64,000 nt of DNA from JBAOHV01 sp963714875 (GTDB taxonomy: Bacteria > Actinomycetota > Acidimicrobiia > Acidimicrobiales > Microtrichaceae), in contig CAVQQI010000008.1 in assembly GCA_963714875.1 (NCBI GenBank), forward strand, positions 1 to 64,000, written 5' to 3'. Of the stretch, positions 1 to 10,241 are shown one piece after another (position 1 is the stretch's first letter; each line of letters opens with the position of its first letter). The notes beneath the pieces were generated by a model. That model saw only the letters and a list, made by a program, of their open reading frames with translations. It had not been told where the DNA came from and did not search any database. The translations under genes were made by a program, and so were the position numbers.

Positions 1-13
1 GAAATCCTGGCGT

Positions 14-36
14 TTCGCGTTGCTCAGCAACGCGAA
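14..36. terminator. Hairpin downstream of msrA
   Basis: A perfect inverted repeat with a 10-bp stem (TTCGCGTTGC / GCAACGCGAA) and a 3-nt loop lies about 65 bp beyond the msrA stop. A second, shorter hairpin (stem CGCTTC/GAAGCG, 61-75) is nearer the gene. Neither has a T-tract, so termination is inferred from position and stability only. Confidence 0.4.
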
Positions 37-100
37 GAGCCGTGGTATCGGCCACCGTGGCGCTTCCGCGAAGCGTCCCCATAGCGCCGGGTACGTGTCA

Positions 101-768
101 CTATTCGGCGGGTGAGGGCTCCTCGAGCGTCGCCACGCCGACCGGGCAGGAGAGGCCGGTGCCACCCAATCCGCAGTACCCGCCGGGGTTCTTCGAGAGG
201 TACTGCTGGTGGTAGTCCTCCGCGTAGAAGAACTCGCCGAGCGGCTCGATGTCGCTGGTGATCTCGCCCTTGCGGGCTGCGGTCAACACCGGCTGGAACC
301 GGTCCCTGCTGGCCAGCGCGGCGGCGAGCTGATCGGCGTCGGTGGCGTAGATGCCCGAGCGGTACTGGGTGCCGACGTCGTTGCCCTGGCGGTGGCCCTG
401 GGTCGGGTCGTGTGATTCCCAGAAGGTGCGTAGCAACTCGTCGTAGGTGATCTGTTCGGGGTCGTACACCACCAGCACGGCCTCGGTGTGGCCGGTGCGG
501 CCGCTGCACACCTCCTGGTAGGTGGGGTTCGGGGTGTAGCCGCCGGTGTAGCCGACGGCGGTCGACAGCACGCCGGGAAGCTGCCAGAACACGCGCTCCG
601 CCCCCCAGAAGCACCCGACGCGAACACCGCGGTGCGAGCGCCCTCCGACCAGGGCGGGGTGATCGGTGCACCGTTCACATGGTGCGTGGCGGGCACGGGC
701 ATCGACTCCGACCGGCCGGGCAGCGCCGCGTCGGGGGTGACCATCTGGGGGTTTCGACCGAACAGCAT
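101..768 (-). CDS. msrA: Peptide methionine (S)-S-oxide reductase MsrA, frameshifted
   Basis: Repairs oxidised methionine in proteins (methionine-S-sulfoxide reductase, cytosolic). The N-terminal part (MLFGRNPQMVTPDAALPGRS) and the C-terminal part (QLPGVLSTAVGYTGGYTPNP, then GHTEAVLVVYDP, GTQYRSGIY, FFYAEDYHQQYL, GLGGTG) are typical of the family and together give the expected length of about 220 residues. They lie in different frames: one base is missing in a C-run near 614-616 (plus strand), exactly where the catalytic GCFWG motif is encoded. Adding one base restores the motif. An assembly indel is more likely than a true pseudogene, because the rest of the protein is well conserved. Confidence 0.85.
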
Positions 769-915
769 GATCCGCAGGCTACGACCGTCGTCCGGACGGG
801 TCCGGTCGGGTCGGCCGGCAGCGTCCGCAATGTCCGCTCGGCCGCTGACGCGACTGCTCGAATCGAGGGGGAATCACTCAGTGATCTGCTGCGCCGCGGT
901 GTCCACACTGTCCAC

Positions 916-2157
916 ATGGCGCGACCTTGGCCGACGGTGGGACTCGATGACGTGGCAGAGCTGCGGGCACTCCTGCGTCGCCGCGACGCCGCCGCCCGCC
1001 AGATCGGTCTGGCGCTGCTGCGCAGCTGGACCGCCGAGGACCTGGGTGCGGTCGGCGCACGGGCGGTGCTCGAGGCGGCCGGCGGCTCCTATCCCAGCCT
1101 GCCCGGTGACCACGAGCATCCCGCCGAGATGATGGCGCACCTGTTGTGGGGTGCGCCGACCTCGGTCCCGGTGGCGGATGTGGTGCGGGTGTACCTGGTG
1201 TCCGGGGAACGGGTGCGTCGAGCGCTGATCCACCTGCTGGCCCTGCGGCGCGACGCCGCTGGGCTGGACGGCCTGGAGTACATCTTCGGACCCGAGTCGC
1301 CCGCCGAGCTGCTGGCGTCACCGACCACGCCGCTGCTCGAACCGTTGATCGACCACCCGGACCGGGATCGTGTGGCGTCCCTGCTCCTGGCCGCTTTGCC
1401 CCGAACCGGCTGGTCCTGGCATGCAGCAGCGATGCTGGTGGCGCTCGAGACGGCCGAGCCGAGCCCGAGCGAGGACCGCGCCCGGCTGATGGCCGGTGTC
1501 GGGGCGCTCGTGGTGGACCTGGTCGAGGCCTGCAACCGGGCTGCGCTGAGCGACCCCCGTGCCGGTGACGGCGCGCGCAGCGAACGCGAAGCCCTGTCCG
1601 CCGCGCTGGGGTTGCTCGACGAGCTGCGCGAGCAGGACCAGAGCGACACCCTGGCAGCGATGCTCGGCTCGTCGGATCCGCGCGTGGCGGCGATGGGCGC
1701 GGTCCGCCTGGTGTCCCGCGCCGAGCCGATTGCACCTGAACGCCTGGGGTTGATCGCCCGTGACCCCGTCGCCCGAGCCGACCTGCACGACGGCCTGGGC
1801 TCGGTCGACTCCGTCGGCGCGCTCGCCCTGGACGGCGTCGAGATCGCCGAGGGTGAGCTGGCACGCTGGTTGTCCGCGGTGACCGAGCTGGGTCGCGTCC
1901 CCGACGAGATGGAACACGTCGCCACGGTGCCGGTCGCCGACGACCCTGCAGGGACCGACGCCGAGATGCACCTGTTCCGATTCAGGATGAACGCACCCCA
2001 CTGGTCCTCGGCGCGGGGCTGGATGATCGGCGCCGCCGGCGAGGCTGCCTACTCGTGCTACTCGGCCGAGGACGAGGCATCGCTCGCCGAGCACGTCACC
2101 GAGATCCGCACCGCGCTGGCAGACTGGCCCGACCGCCGCGCCGACGGAGCGGCCTGA
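916..2157 (+). CDS. Hypothetical protein, possibly helical-repeat
   Basis: A protein of about 413 residues that I do not recognise. It is rich in Leu/Ala helices with recurring acidic-Arg-Leu-Leu patterns, which could indicate HEAT/ARM-like repeats, but I see no catalytic motif, signal peptide or membrane segment. The ATG at 916 (MARPWPTVGLDDVAELRALL) is preferred: earlier in-frame starts would overlap the antisense msrA coding region and give a low-complexity leader. It is followed after 14 bp by a lipase-like hydrolase gene on the same strand, so the two may be cotranscribed. Confidence 0.6.
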   Translation: MARPWPTVGLDDVAELRALLRRRDAAARQIGLALLRSWTAEDLGAVGARAVLEAAGGSYPSLPGDHEHPAEMMAHLLWGAPTSVPVADVVRVYLVSGERVRRALIHLLALRRDAAGLDGLEYIFGPESPAELLASPTTPLLEPLIDHPDRDRVASLLLAALPRTGWSWHAAAMLVALETAEPSPSEDRARLMAGVGALVVDLVEACNRAALSDPRAGDGARSEREALSAALGLLDELREQDQSDTLAAMLGSSDPRVAAMGAVRLVSRAEPIAPERLGLIARDPVARADLHDGLGSVDSVGALALDGVEIAEGELARWLSAVTELGRVPDEMEHVATVPVADDPAGTDAEMHLFRFRMNAPHWSSARGWMIGAAGEAAYSCYSAEDEASLAEHVTEIRTALADWPDRRADGAA

Positions 2158-2171
2158 CCCGAGGGTGAGCG

Positions 2172-2924
2172 ATGAGTCGAGTGGTGCTGGTCCATGGTGC
2201 GTTCAACGAGCTGTGGGGACCACACCAGATCGCGCAGCGCTGGATCCCTGCGCTGCGGGATGGGCTGTGGCACCACGGCGTCGACGTGTCACCCGATGAC
2301 GTCGAGTGCGCGTTCTACGGCGACCTGTTCCGACTGGATCCCGATGGTGGTGAGGCGGTCGATCCCGCTGAGTTGGCACAGCGCAGCGGGCTCGTGGACG
2401 TGCTGAACTCGATCCCCGGTATGGACCAGCTCGGCACGCTGGCCCACGCAGTGGGTGAGGCAGCGAACCAACGCATGCTGGACCAGGTCGGTCGGTTCCT
2501 CGCCGCAGGTGATGTGCGCCACGCGGTCCGCGACCGGGTCGACCGGGTGCTGGGTCCCGACACCGAGGTGGTCGTGGCCCACTCGTTGGGCACGCTGGTG
2601 AGCTACGAGATCCTGGCCGCCCGGTCCGAGCTGAGCCCAGCGCTGGTCACGATGGGTTCGCCGCTGGCGGGTCCGTTCGTGTTCGACCGGCTCCGTCCCG
2701 CCCCGGTCGACGGCGTCGGGGCCTGGCCCGGCTCGGTGCGGTCCTGGACCAACATCGCCGCGGTCGGCGACCCGGCCTGTGGTGGCAGTGGCCTGTCCGG
2801 TCGGTTCGGCGCCGACGTCATCGACCACATGGTCGACAACGGTCATCGGGCCCATGATCCCGAGCCGTACCTGAACGCACCGGTCACCGGCGCTGCGGTC
2901 GCCGCCGCGCTCGGGCTGCTCTGA
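2172..2924 (+). CDS. Alpha/beta-fold hydrolase (lipase-like)
   Basis: A 250-residue protein opening with VVLVHGAFNELWGP, the beta-strand and oxyanion turn of alpha/beta hydrolases. The nucleophile elbow is VVAHSLGTLVSYE (GxSxG-type, here HSLGT) near residue 138, and a late His (DHMVDNGHRAHDP) could complete the triad. There is no signal sequence, so it is probably cytosolic. The start at 2172 is supported by GAGGGTGAGCG just upstream. The substrate cannot be told; ester or lipid hydrolysis is inferred from the fold. Confidence 0.75.
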   Translation: MSRVVLVHGAFNELWGPHQIAQRWIPALRDGLWHHGVDVSPDDVECAFYGDLFRLDPDGGEAVDPAELAQRSGLVDVLNSIPGMDQLGTLAHAVGEAANQRMLDQVGRFLAAGDVRHAVRDRVDRVLGPDTEVVVAHSLGTLVSYEILAARSELSPALVTMGSPLAGPFVFDRLRPAPVDGVGAWPGSVRSWTNIAAVGDPACGGSGLSGRFGADVIDHMVDNGHRAHDPEPYLNAPVTGAAVAAALGLL

Positions 2925-2984
2925 GGGCCGCCGTCCGGGGCGGAGCAGGCCCGGGTTCCGCCGGCCGGCGCCGCTCGGGTTCGG

Positions 2985-3968
2985 TCAGGTGCGGTACTGG
3001 TCGAGGAAGTCGAGGAACTGGTCGCTGTAGCGGGCCCAGTCGACGTCGTGGCCCTGGAAGCGGTCGGGGCCGTCATCGACGACGATCAATCCGAAGCGGT
3101 CGCCCAGTCCGACGTCCTGATACGCAGCGCGGACCCGCTGTCCCTGCTCGGGCCCTGCCAGCGGGTCCATCGCGCCGTGGAGCGCGAGCAGCGGCGCGGA
3201 GCCGGCATCGACGTGGGTCTGGACCGAGCCTCGTTCGTGGACCTCTGCACAGTCCCCGGTGCAGCCGGTGTAGCGGGCGACCATTCCCGCCCCGGCGTCG
3301 GAGCTGGCGAACAGCCCCAGGTCCGACACGGGATTCACCGCGACCGCAGCGATCACCGAGGGGTCGACCGCAACAAGCTCAGGCGGCAGATCGGGTGGGT
3401 CGAACTCGGGTTGGTCACTGGTGACGGCGAGCATCTCGGCCAGGTTGCCGCCGGCGGACTGCCCCATCACCGCCACGTTCGACGCATCCCAGCCCTGGGC
3501 ATCCGCGTTGGCCTTGACCCAGCGGATGGCACGACGGGCGTCATTGACCGCCGTGGGGAACAGGTTGTCCCCGTCGGGGGTCGCCAGGCGGTAGTTCGCC
3601 GCGATGACATCCCATCCGTCGCGCAGCGCCAGCCCCAGTCGATCGGGGACGCCATCGGACTTGTCGCCGATGATGAACCCGCCGCCGTGGAAGTACACGA
3701 GCACGGGGTTCGGGCCGGGTTCGTCGGAGCGGTAGATGTCGAGCTGCTGGGAGCCACCGCAGTCGACGTCGCTGCCGGGACACCCTGCCGCCGGGCCGTA
3801 GGCCACGTCGGTCTCGGGTGGCGGCGGCAGTGTGGGCGGCGGGGCGTCGGAGTCGTCGAACAGTCCGCAGCCCGTTGCGATGAGCGCCAGCGCGGCGACG
3901 AGCGCCGCTGCCAGCAGGCGGCGACTGTGGGCGGGGGTGTGCGCGATCCCCGGTCGGATCACCCCCAC
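2985..3968 (-). CDS. Lipoprotein alpha/beta hydrolase, carboxylesterase type
   Basis: About 327 residues. It starts with a basic N-terminus and hydrophobic stretch ending in a lipobox (LIATGC, lipidated Cys near residue 34), so it is likely anchored on the outer face of the membrane. The catalytic part belongs to the hormone-sensitive-lipase/esterase group: oxyanion motif YFHGGGFIIG, nucleophile motif MGQSAGGN, and Asp/His late in the chain (GAMDPLAG, GHDVDWARY). It is a tandem paralogue of the next gene upstream on the minus strand and overlaps its 3' end by 10 bp, so the pair is cotranscribed and arose by duplication. Confidence 0.8.
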   Translation of the reverse strand: MGVIRPGIAHTPAHSRRLLAAALVAALALIATGCGLFDDSDAPPPTLPPPPETDVAYGPAAGCPGSDVDCGGSQQLDIYRSDEPGPNPVLVYFHGGGFIIGDKSDGVPDRLGLALRDGWDVIAANYRLATPDGDNLFPTAVNDARRAIRWVKANADAQGWDASNVAVMGQSAGGNLAEMLAVTSDQPEFDPPDLPPELVAVDPSVIAAVAVNPVSDLGLFASSDAGAGMVARYTGCTGDCAEVHERGSVQTHVDAGSAPLLALHGAMDPLAGPEQGQRVRAAYQDVGLGDRFGLIVVDDGPDRFQGHDVDWARYSDQFLDFLDQYRT

Positions 3969-4942
3969 CGGTCCAGCCAGGCCACGACGTCGTCCATGAT
4001 GCGGCGCATGTCGAGGTTGTGGCCGCGGTTCTGCTCGGGGCCGTCGTCGATGATGATCAGCTCGAACCGGTCGCCGATCCCCGCAGCGACGTAGACGGCG
4101 CGCAGCGACTCACCGGCCGCCGGTGGTGCGATCCCGTCGTCGACGCCGTGAGCTGCGAGCAGTGGGGCGCTGTTCGCATCGACATGGGTCGCGACCGATC
4201 CCTGTGCGAGCGCCGGGCACTCCGCCGAGCGGCACCCGGTGTAGTCGGCAACCACTTCGCCCCAGGTCGGCGACGCGCCGAAGGTGGGGAGGTCCGACAC
4301 CGCCGACATGGTGATCCCGGCGACCAGGTCGGGGCTCTGTGCAGCCAACTCGGGGGGGAGGTCGGGCGGCTGGAGCGAGGGGTCGTCGGCGGTGGTGGCC
4401 AGCATGCCGACCAGGTTGCCGCCGGCGGAGACACCCATCGCCGCGACCGAGTCCGCATCCCAGTCCTGGGCCGGTGCATTGGCCTTGATCCATCGCACGG
4501 CGCGGTTCGCGTCGTGGAGCCCGGTGGGGAAGGAGTTCGTGCCGTCGGGCAGTGTCAGTCGGTAGTTGACCGACACGATGTCCCAACCATCGTCGAGCAC
4601 CGGCTGGAGACGTTCCTCGACCCCCGCCTTGTCGCCCGACACGAAGCCGCCGCCGTGGAGCCATACCAGCACGGGGTTCGGGCCGGGTTCGTCGGAGCGG
4701 TAGATGTCGAGCTGTTGGGACCCGCCGCACTGGTCGTCGGGCCCCTCGCAGCCCGCAGCGGGTCCGTAGGCGATGTCGACCTCGGGCGGAGCGGGAAGGG
4801 TCGGGGGAGGGGCGTCCGGATCGTCGAACAGACCGCACGCCGACAGCGCCAGCGCCATCACCGCCATCGCCGCCATCACCGTCGTCGCCGCGGCGGTGCC
4901 GCAAGGGGTGCGGCGGGGCGGTGGTGCAGCGGCGTTCAGCAC
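3959..4942 (-). CDS. Lipoprotein alpha/beta hydrolase, tandem paralogue
   Basis: A close paralogue of the following gene: the same lipobox region (LALSACGLFDDPDAPPPTLP), oxyanion motif WLHGGGFVSG, nucleophile motif MGVSAGGN and C-terminal GVDDGIAPP/RGHNLDMRR. I placed the start at the GTG at 4942 because it leaves a short basic n-region before the hydrophobic segment; the frame stays open to about 5170, so the start is uncertain. Secreted or anchored esterase is the family expectation; the substrate is unknown. Confidence 0.75.
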   Translation of the reverse strand: MLNAAAPPPRRTPCGTAAATTVMAAMAVMALALSACGLFDDPDAPPPTLPAPPEVDIAYGPAAGCEGPDDQCGGSQQLDIYRSDEPGPNPVLVWLHGGGFVSGDKAGVEERLQPVLDDGWDIVSVNYRLTLPDGTNSFPTGLHDANRAVRWIKANAPAQDWDADSVAAMGVSAGGNLVGMLATTADDPSLQPPDLPPELAAQSPDLVAGITMSAVSDLPTFGASPTWGEVVADYTGCRSAECPALAQGSVATHVDANSAPLLAAHGVDDGIAPPAAGESLRAVYVAAGIGDRFELIIIDDGPEQNRGHNLDMRRIMDDVVAWLDRWG

Positions 4943-5112
4943 GTGGCGAGCGTGGTCGGCGTTCGCCCGGAACCGCAAGTCCTCACGATGGCGTAGTCCT
5001 TCGGTGCCGCGCTGTGGGTGGTTCTTCTCATCGCCTCGGCCGTGCAGGAGGCGTACCAGTACAGGGGTGCTCTTCACGGGCGCGGTTGATGGAGCGAGCG
5101 CCGGGGGGTGCC

Positions 5113-5532
<420 letters not shown>

Positions 5533-5564
5533 AGAGGGGTTCACGAAAGTGGGCCGCCGATGTT

Positions 5565-5595
5565 CACGAAACCCCGCCCGGTGCGGGGTTTCGTG
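5565..5595 (+). terminator. Terminator hairpin after tRNA-fMet
   Basis: A perfect 13-bp stem (CACGAAACCCCGC / GCGGGGTTTCGTG) with a 5-nt loop begins 33 bp after the tRNA CCA end. There is no T-run beyond the stem. Confidence 0.7.
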
Positions 5596-5599
5596 GCGT

Positions 5600-5996
5600 T
5601 CGGGCGCAGGTTGCGCTCTGAGATGCTCGGGGTGGTGCCACCGCGGCCTGCCACCAGGGCCTGCTCGGTCGGGTAGTTGGCCATCGCCGCGACTTGATCG
5701 ACCCGGTCGAGGTCCCCGCGGATCAGCGCGGGTGAGCCCGTGAGCGACGATGAACTGCTGGCGATGGCCCCGGTGGCGCGCGATCCCGAGCAGCCGGTCC
5801 TGCTCCAAGGACGCGAGGAGCGACTGCACGCTGGCGTCGACCGCCGCCAGCTCCCCGAGCGATAAGTGCGCCTCGGCGGCGGCCAGCTGTCCGACCGGAT
5901 CGATGCCCCGGAGGGCGAGGCCAACGTGACCGCGGCACGTTCTCGCAGCGAGGATGCGCCGACCTGACGGGCGAGGGCGACGGCGGACCGCGCCAC
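5600..5996 (-). pseudogene. C-terminal remnant of a regulator-like protein
   Basis: On the minus strand two frames together read like the helical C-terminal region of an AAA/TPR regulator: ARQVGASSLRERAAVTLA, then (other frame) GQLAAAEAHLSLGELAAVDA and LEQDRLLGIARHRGHRQQFI, then back to RGDLDRVDQVAAM. No start or N-terminal domain is present. It faces the cyclase/AAA gene at 6065. I treat it as a decayed fragment; the family assignment is weak. Confidence 0.3.
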
Positions 5997-6064
5997 CGAG
6001 GACGACCTGGGCCGGCGATCCTCCGGCCGGGAGTGATTTCGACACCCGTAGTACCGTCGCGACG

Positions 6065-9000
6065 ATGGAGGGTTCGGGGACGACGAGCACGGCGTCGGTG
6101 TTGTTCACCGACGTGGTCGGGTCGACCGAGCTGCGTGGGCGGCTGGGCGAGGAGGCGGCCGATGAGCTCCGCCGAACCCACGACGCCGTGGTGACCGCGG
6201 CGATCGTGGAGTCCAACGGTCGGGTCGTGAAGTCGTTGGGCGACGGGCTGATGGCGGTGTTCGACTCGGCGGCCGACGCGGTCCAATCCGCGATCGCGTG
6301 CCAACAGCGCGTGCTGGCCATGAGCGCTGACCTGCCCGAGGCCGTCGCGATCCGGGTGGGTGTGTCGGTGGGTGACGTCAGCTTCGATGACGGTGACTGC
6401 TTCGGCACGGCAGTGAACGAGGCGGCTCGCCTGTGCGGCGTTGCGCACGGTGGTCAGATCCTGGTCGCCGATCTGGTGCGGGCGTTGGCGCGGGTCGCGG
6501 CGGGTTCGTGTTCGACTCGTTCGGCGCGTTGGAGCTGAAGGGCCTGCCCGAGCCGGTCGAGACGTGCAGCGTCGGGTGGGAGCCACTCCCGAGCGGCGGC
6601 TCGGAGAACCCGGTGCCGTTCCCGCCTGCGCTGGTTCCTGGGACCACCGCGGGCTACGTCGGGCGGCCCGACCTCCGCGAGGCGCTGCGGTCGCTGTGGG
6701 ACGAGACGAAGCTCGAGGGGCCGCGCACCGTGCTGCTGGTGGGTGAGCCGGGCATCGGCAAGACCCGCACGGCGTACGAGATCGCCAAGGAGGCTCGCGA
6801 GTCGGGGGCGACGGTGCTCTTCGGGCGCTGCGACGACGAGTTGCAGGTGCCGTACCAGCCGTTCGTCGAGGCGCTCGACTGGCAGACCCGCCACGCTCCG
6901 GAGCTGCCACTGGGTCGGTTGCCGGGGGAGCTGGCGCGCCTGGTGCCCGACCTGGCGGAGCGGCGGCCCGGCCTGGATCCTCCGGTCTCCTCGGATCCGC
7001 GGACCGAGGAGCACCGGCTCTTCGAGGCGGTCGCCACGTGGATCGCGGACACGGCACGCGAGACCGGGTTGGTGCTCGTGGTCGATGACCTGCACTGGGC
7101 GACCAAGCCGACGCTGTTGATGCTGATGCACGCGGTGCGCCATGCCGCCGGCCTGGAGGGGGTTCGGCTGCTGGTGGTCGGCACCTATCGCGACACCGAT
7201 GTGGACCGCGCCCATCCGCTGTCGTCGGTGCTCGGCGATCTGCAGCGCATCGACGGTGTCGGTCGGATCCCGGTCGATCCACTCGATGTCGACGAGGTCA
7301 TCGCGCTGGTGGAGCAGGCCGCGGGCCACCCTCTCGACGACGTCACCCGGGCGGTCGCGGCGCGGGCGCATGCCGAGACCGAGGGCAACCCGTTCTTCGT
7401 GGGCGAGGTGCTCCGGCACCTGATCGAGAGCGGAGCGGTCCGCTTCGTCGACGGCCAGTGGGTCGTCCCGGATCCCGATCAGATCGATGTGCCCGAGGGG
7501 GTGCGCGACGTGATCGGCCAGCGGTTGTCGCGGCTGTCGGAGGTGGCCAACGAGGTGCTGCGTGCGGGGTCGGTCGTCGGTCGGGAGTTCGATCTGGACC
7601 TGGTCGGTGAGCTCACCGGGACCGACGAGGGCGCGCTGCTCGATGCGATCGACGAGGCGGCGAGGGCGCGACTGGTGGAGGAGGTCGACGCGGATCGGTA
7701 CCGGTTCGCCCACGCGCTGGTGCGGACCTCGCTGTACGACGAGCTGTCGGCGAGTCGTCGCCGCCGGATGCACCGGCGCGTGACCGACCTGATCGCCAAG
7801 GGGTCCCCGAACGACGTCGCGGCGCTGGCACACCATGCGGTGGAAGCCGGTCCCAGGGGTGGCGATCTCAGCGATGCCATCGGGTACGTGCTGGCAGCCG
7901 CGGACCAGTCCCGGGAGGCCCGCGCCCTGGCGGAGGCCGAGAGCCTGTACGGCAAGGCGATCGAGTTGCTCGAGGAGGACGACGCCGAGCTGCTCGACCC
8001 TCGGCTCCTGCTGGCCCGGTGCGGCATCGGTGAGATCCAGCGTGACACCGGGGACGCGTCGTTCAGGGAGACGCTGCTCGACGTCGCCAACGATGCCATC
8101 GCCGCGGACGACACCGGCCTGCTGGTCCGGGCCGTGCTGGCCAACTCGCGGGGGTGGGTCAGCATCGTCGGCGACGTCGATGCCGAGCGCGTTGCCTTGA
8201 TCGAAACCGCGCTCGGCCGGTTGCCCGCGGGGTCGGTCGTCGATCGTGCGCGCCTGGAAGCCCTGCTCGCGGTCGAGCTGGTCTTCGACTCGGACCGTCG
8301 AGCGGAGTGCCTGGGGCTGGTCGACCACTCGGCGTCGCTCCTCGAGCAGATCGATGATCCCTTGGTCGAGGCCCAGGTGCTGGGCATCACGGGATTTCCC
8401 GGAATGGTTCCCGAGCGGTGGACCGCTGGTGTGCAGCGAGCCGAGCGTGCCGTGGTGGCCGCTGACCGCTGCGGTGACCCCGACCTCCGCGTCAGGAATC
8501 GCATCGCCTACCAGTACGCCCTCATGTCCGCGGACGAGCTGGACCGTGCCCGATCGGTGGCGCAGGAGTACCTGGCGATCGCCGCCGACGGTGCCGGCCC
8601 GACCATGCAGTGGAGTGCTCGGGCGTTCGCCTGCCAGTTCCACCTGCACGTGGGCGACCTCGCATCGGCGGCCGCCGACAACGACGTGGCGCTCGAGCTC
8701 GGCCTCGAGCTCGGCGCCGTCGACTGCGAGAGCTGGTGGGCCGCCGTCGCGGCGAGCATCATGTGGTTACGCGACGCTGGCTACCCCGATCCCGAGTTGG
8801 CCGGCGAGTTGGCCGATCGGTTCCCGGGCGCCATCGTGTGGCGGACCTCTCAGGCTGTCGCGCTGGTCGCCCGGGGACGGGACGACGAGGGCCGGGAGCT
8901 CATCGAGGACCACGGCCTGGATGACCCGACGTCGTTCCCGAGGGACGTGCTCTGGTTCACCTGCGTGCACAACCTGGCCAGAGCCGTCGGCGCGCTGGAT

Positions 9001-9366
9001 GACGCCGCGGTCGCCCGATCGCTCCTCGCGGCGGCTGAGCCCTACGCCGACTACGTCAGCCACTACTGCGTCGCCGCCATCGGATCGATGCGGGAACCGC
9101 TCGCGCTCCTGCGGAGCGCGTCCGGGGACCTCGACGGCGGGATCACCGAGATGCGAGCGGCGCTCGACTGGGCCACCCGTCACCGGCTGGAGCTGTGGAG
9201 GGTGATGTACCGGGTCATGCTCGCCGAGCTGCTGGCCCGCCGGGGCGACCCCGCTGACCTCACCGAGGCACGGACCGTGCTCGCCGAGACGCTCCCGGAG
9301 GCCGAGCGGCTGGGCATGGTCGGATGGACCACTCGCGGGGCGGCCGTCCTCGACGACATCGAGTAG
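6065..9366 (+). CDS. Adenylate/guanylate cyclase-domain AAA ATPase regulator, frameshifted
   Basis: About 1,100 residues once one frameshift is bridged. Residues 1-150 form a class III nucleotide-cyclase domain (SVLFTDVVGSTELRGRLGEE, then KSLGDGLMAVFDSA and GTAVNEAARLCGVAHGGQIL). A short linker (LELKGLPEPVETCSVGWEPL) leads to an ATPase domain with Walker A GEPGIGKTR and Walker B LVLVVDDLHWA, followed by a long TPR-like helical region to the end. No LuxR-type HTH is visible at the C-terminus. The break is near 6497-6503, where one G is missing in GCGGG(G)TCGCGG. The start is MEGSGTTSTASVLF at 6065. The domain order matches large actinobacterial signal-sensing ATPases; whether the cyclase is active is not known. 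Confidence 0.8.
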
Positions 9367-9504
9367 CGGAACCGCGGGCCGCCAGCGGGGGTCGGCGACG
9401 ACTGCCGGGTCCGACGACCAGTCTCCGCACAGGTGACGCGCAGGTGTAACGCGCCCCGATCCATGATCCTCCGGTCAACCGTCGCGACCCACAGCGGAGC
9501 GCTC

Positions 9505-10230
9505 ATGGACACCACCGACACATCCCCCGACCTGCCGGTCCCTCTCTCGGCTGACGCCGCCGACGGTGCATCGTCGCTGCTGCACAGCCGTCGCGGCTTC
9601 CTCGCCGGAGTCGGCGCGGCGAGCGCGCTGCTCGTCGGCTTCGGCATGGCGGGGTGCAGCACCGGACCCAGCGCCGGCCGCGGCACGATCGACTGCTACC
9701 AAGGGCTGCTCGCGTTCCTCGTCCCCGGGAGCGACGCCTACTCCCTGCAACAGGGGGTGGTGCGTCCCGGTCCGGGCGGCGTGTCGGACCGGGCCGAACG
9801 TGCCCTCGCCGGGTCCTTCAACGAGTCGTTCCCCGTCCCGATCACGGTTCCGGGCGTCAACCTCACGGTCCCGCTGGAGCTGTTCATCGCTCAGCTGCTG
9901 GACAACGAGGCCCAGGGTCGTCGCCCCCGGCTCCGGAGCCGGACCCTTTGCGTCGCCCGTTCGCCAACCTGTCCTTCGACGACAAGGTCGAGGTGTTCCG
10001 CCGGTTCGAGGCGGAGCGGCTCTACGACGGGACGTTCCTGCGGTACCTGCTCAACACCGTGCCCACGTTCGCGGGCTTCGTCGCGCTGTCCGAGGTCGCC
10101 ACGTTCGATCCTCGCGACGAGGACCCAGACCGGCCGACCGGCCAGCTGGGACGTCACCGCCTACCCAGGGGTCGCGGACGGCCGCAACGAGCTCGTCGGT
10201 TACTACCGCGGCGTGTCGTCCACCGACTGA
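9505..10230 (+). CDS. Gluconate 2-dehydrogenase subunit 3 family protein (Tat/lipoprotein), frameshifted
   Basis: The N-terminus has a twin-arginine signal (LLHSRRGFLAGVGAASALLV) ending in a lipobox-like AGCS, so the protein is exported by Tat and probably anchored. The mature part (YQGLLAFLVPGSDAYSLQQG, FDDKVEVFRRFEAE, FLRYLLNTVPTFAGF, DVTAYPGVADGRNELVGYYR) fits the small subunit that accompanies membrane-linked GMC dehydrogenases. Two frameshifts break it: near 9920 (one G missing in CAGGG(G)TCG) and near 10130, where the frame returns. It is followed after 11 bp by the GMC oxidoreductase gene. Confidence 0.7.
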   Translation: MDTTDTSPDLPVPLSADAADGASSLLHSRRGFLAGVGAASALLVGFGMAGCSTGPSAGRGTIDCYQGLLAFLVPGSDAYSLQQGVVRPGPGGVSDRAERALAGSFNESFPVPITVPGVNLTVPLELFIAQLLDNEAQGRRPRLRSRTLCVARSPTCPSTTRSRCSAGSRRSGSTTGRSCGTCSTPCPRSRASSRCPRSPRSILATRTQTGRPASWDVTAYPGVADGRNELVGYYRGVSSTD

Positions 10231-10241
10231 AGGGAGTGTTC

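Noticed and set aside
5954..7282. Long minus-strand open frames over the cyclase/AAA gene
   Set aside because: They are antisense shadows of a well-supported plus-strand protein and have no recognisable domain.
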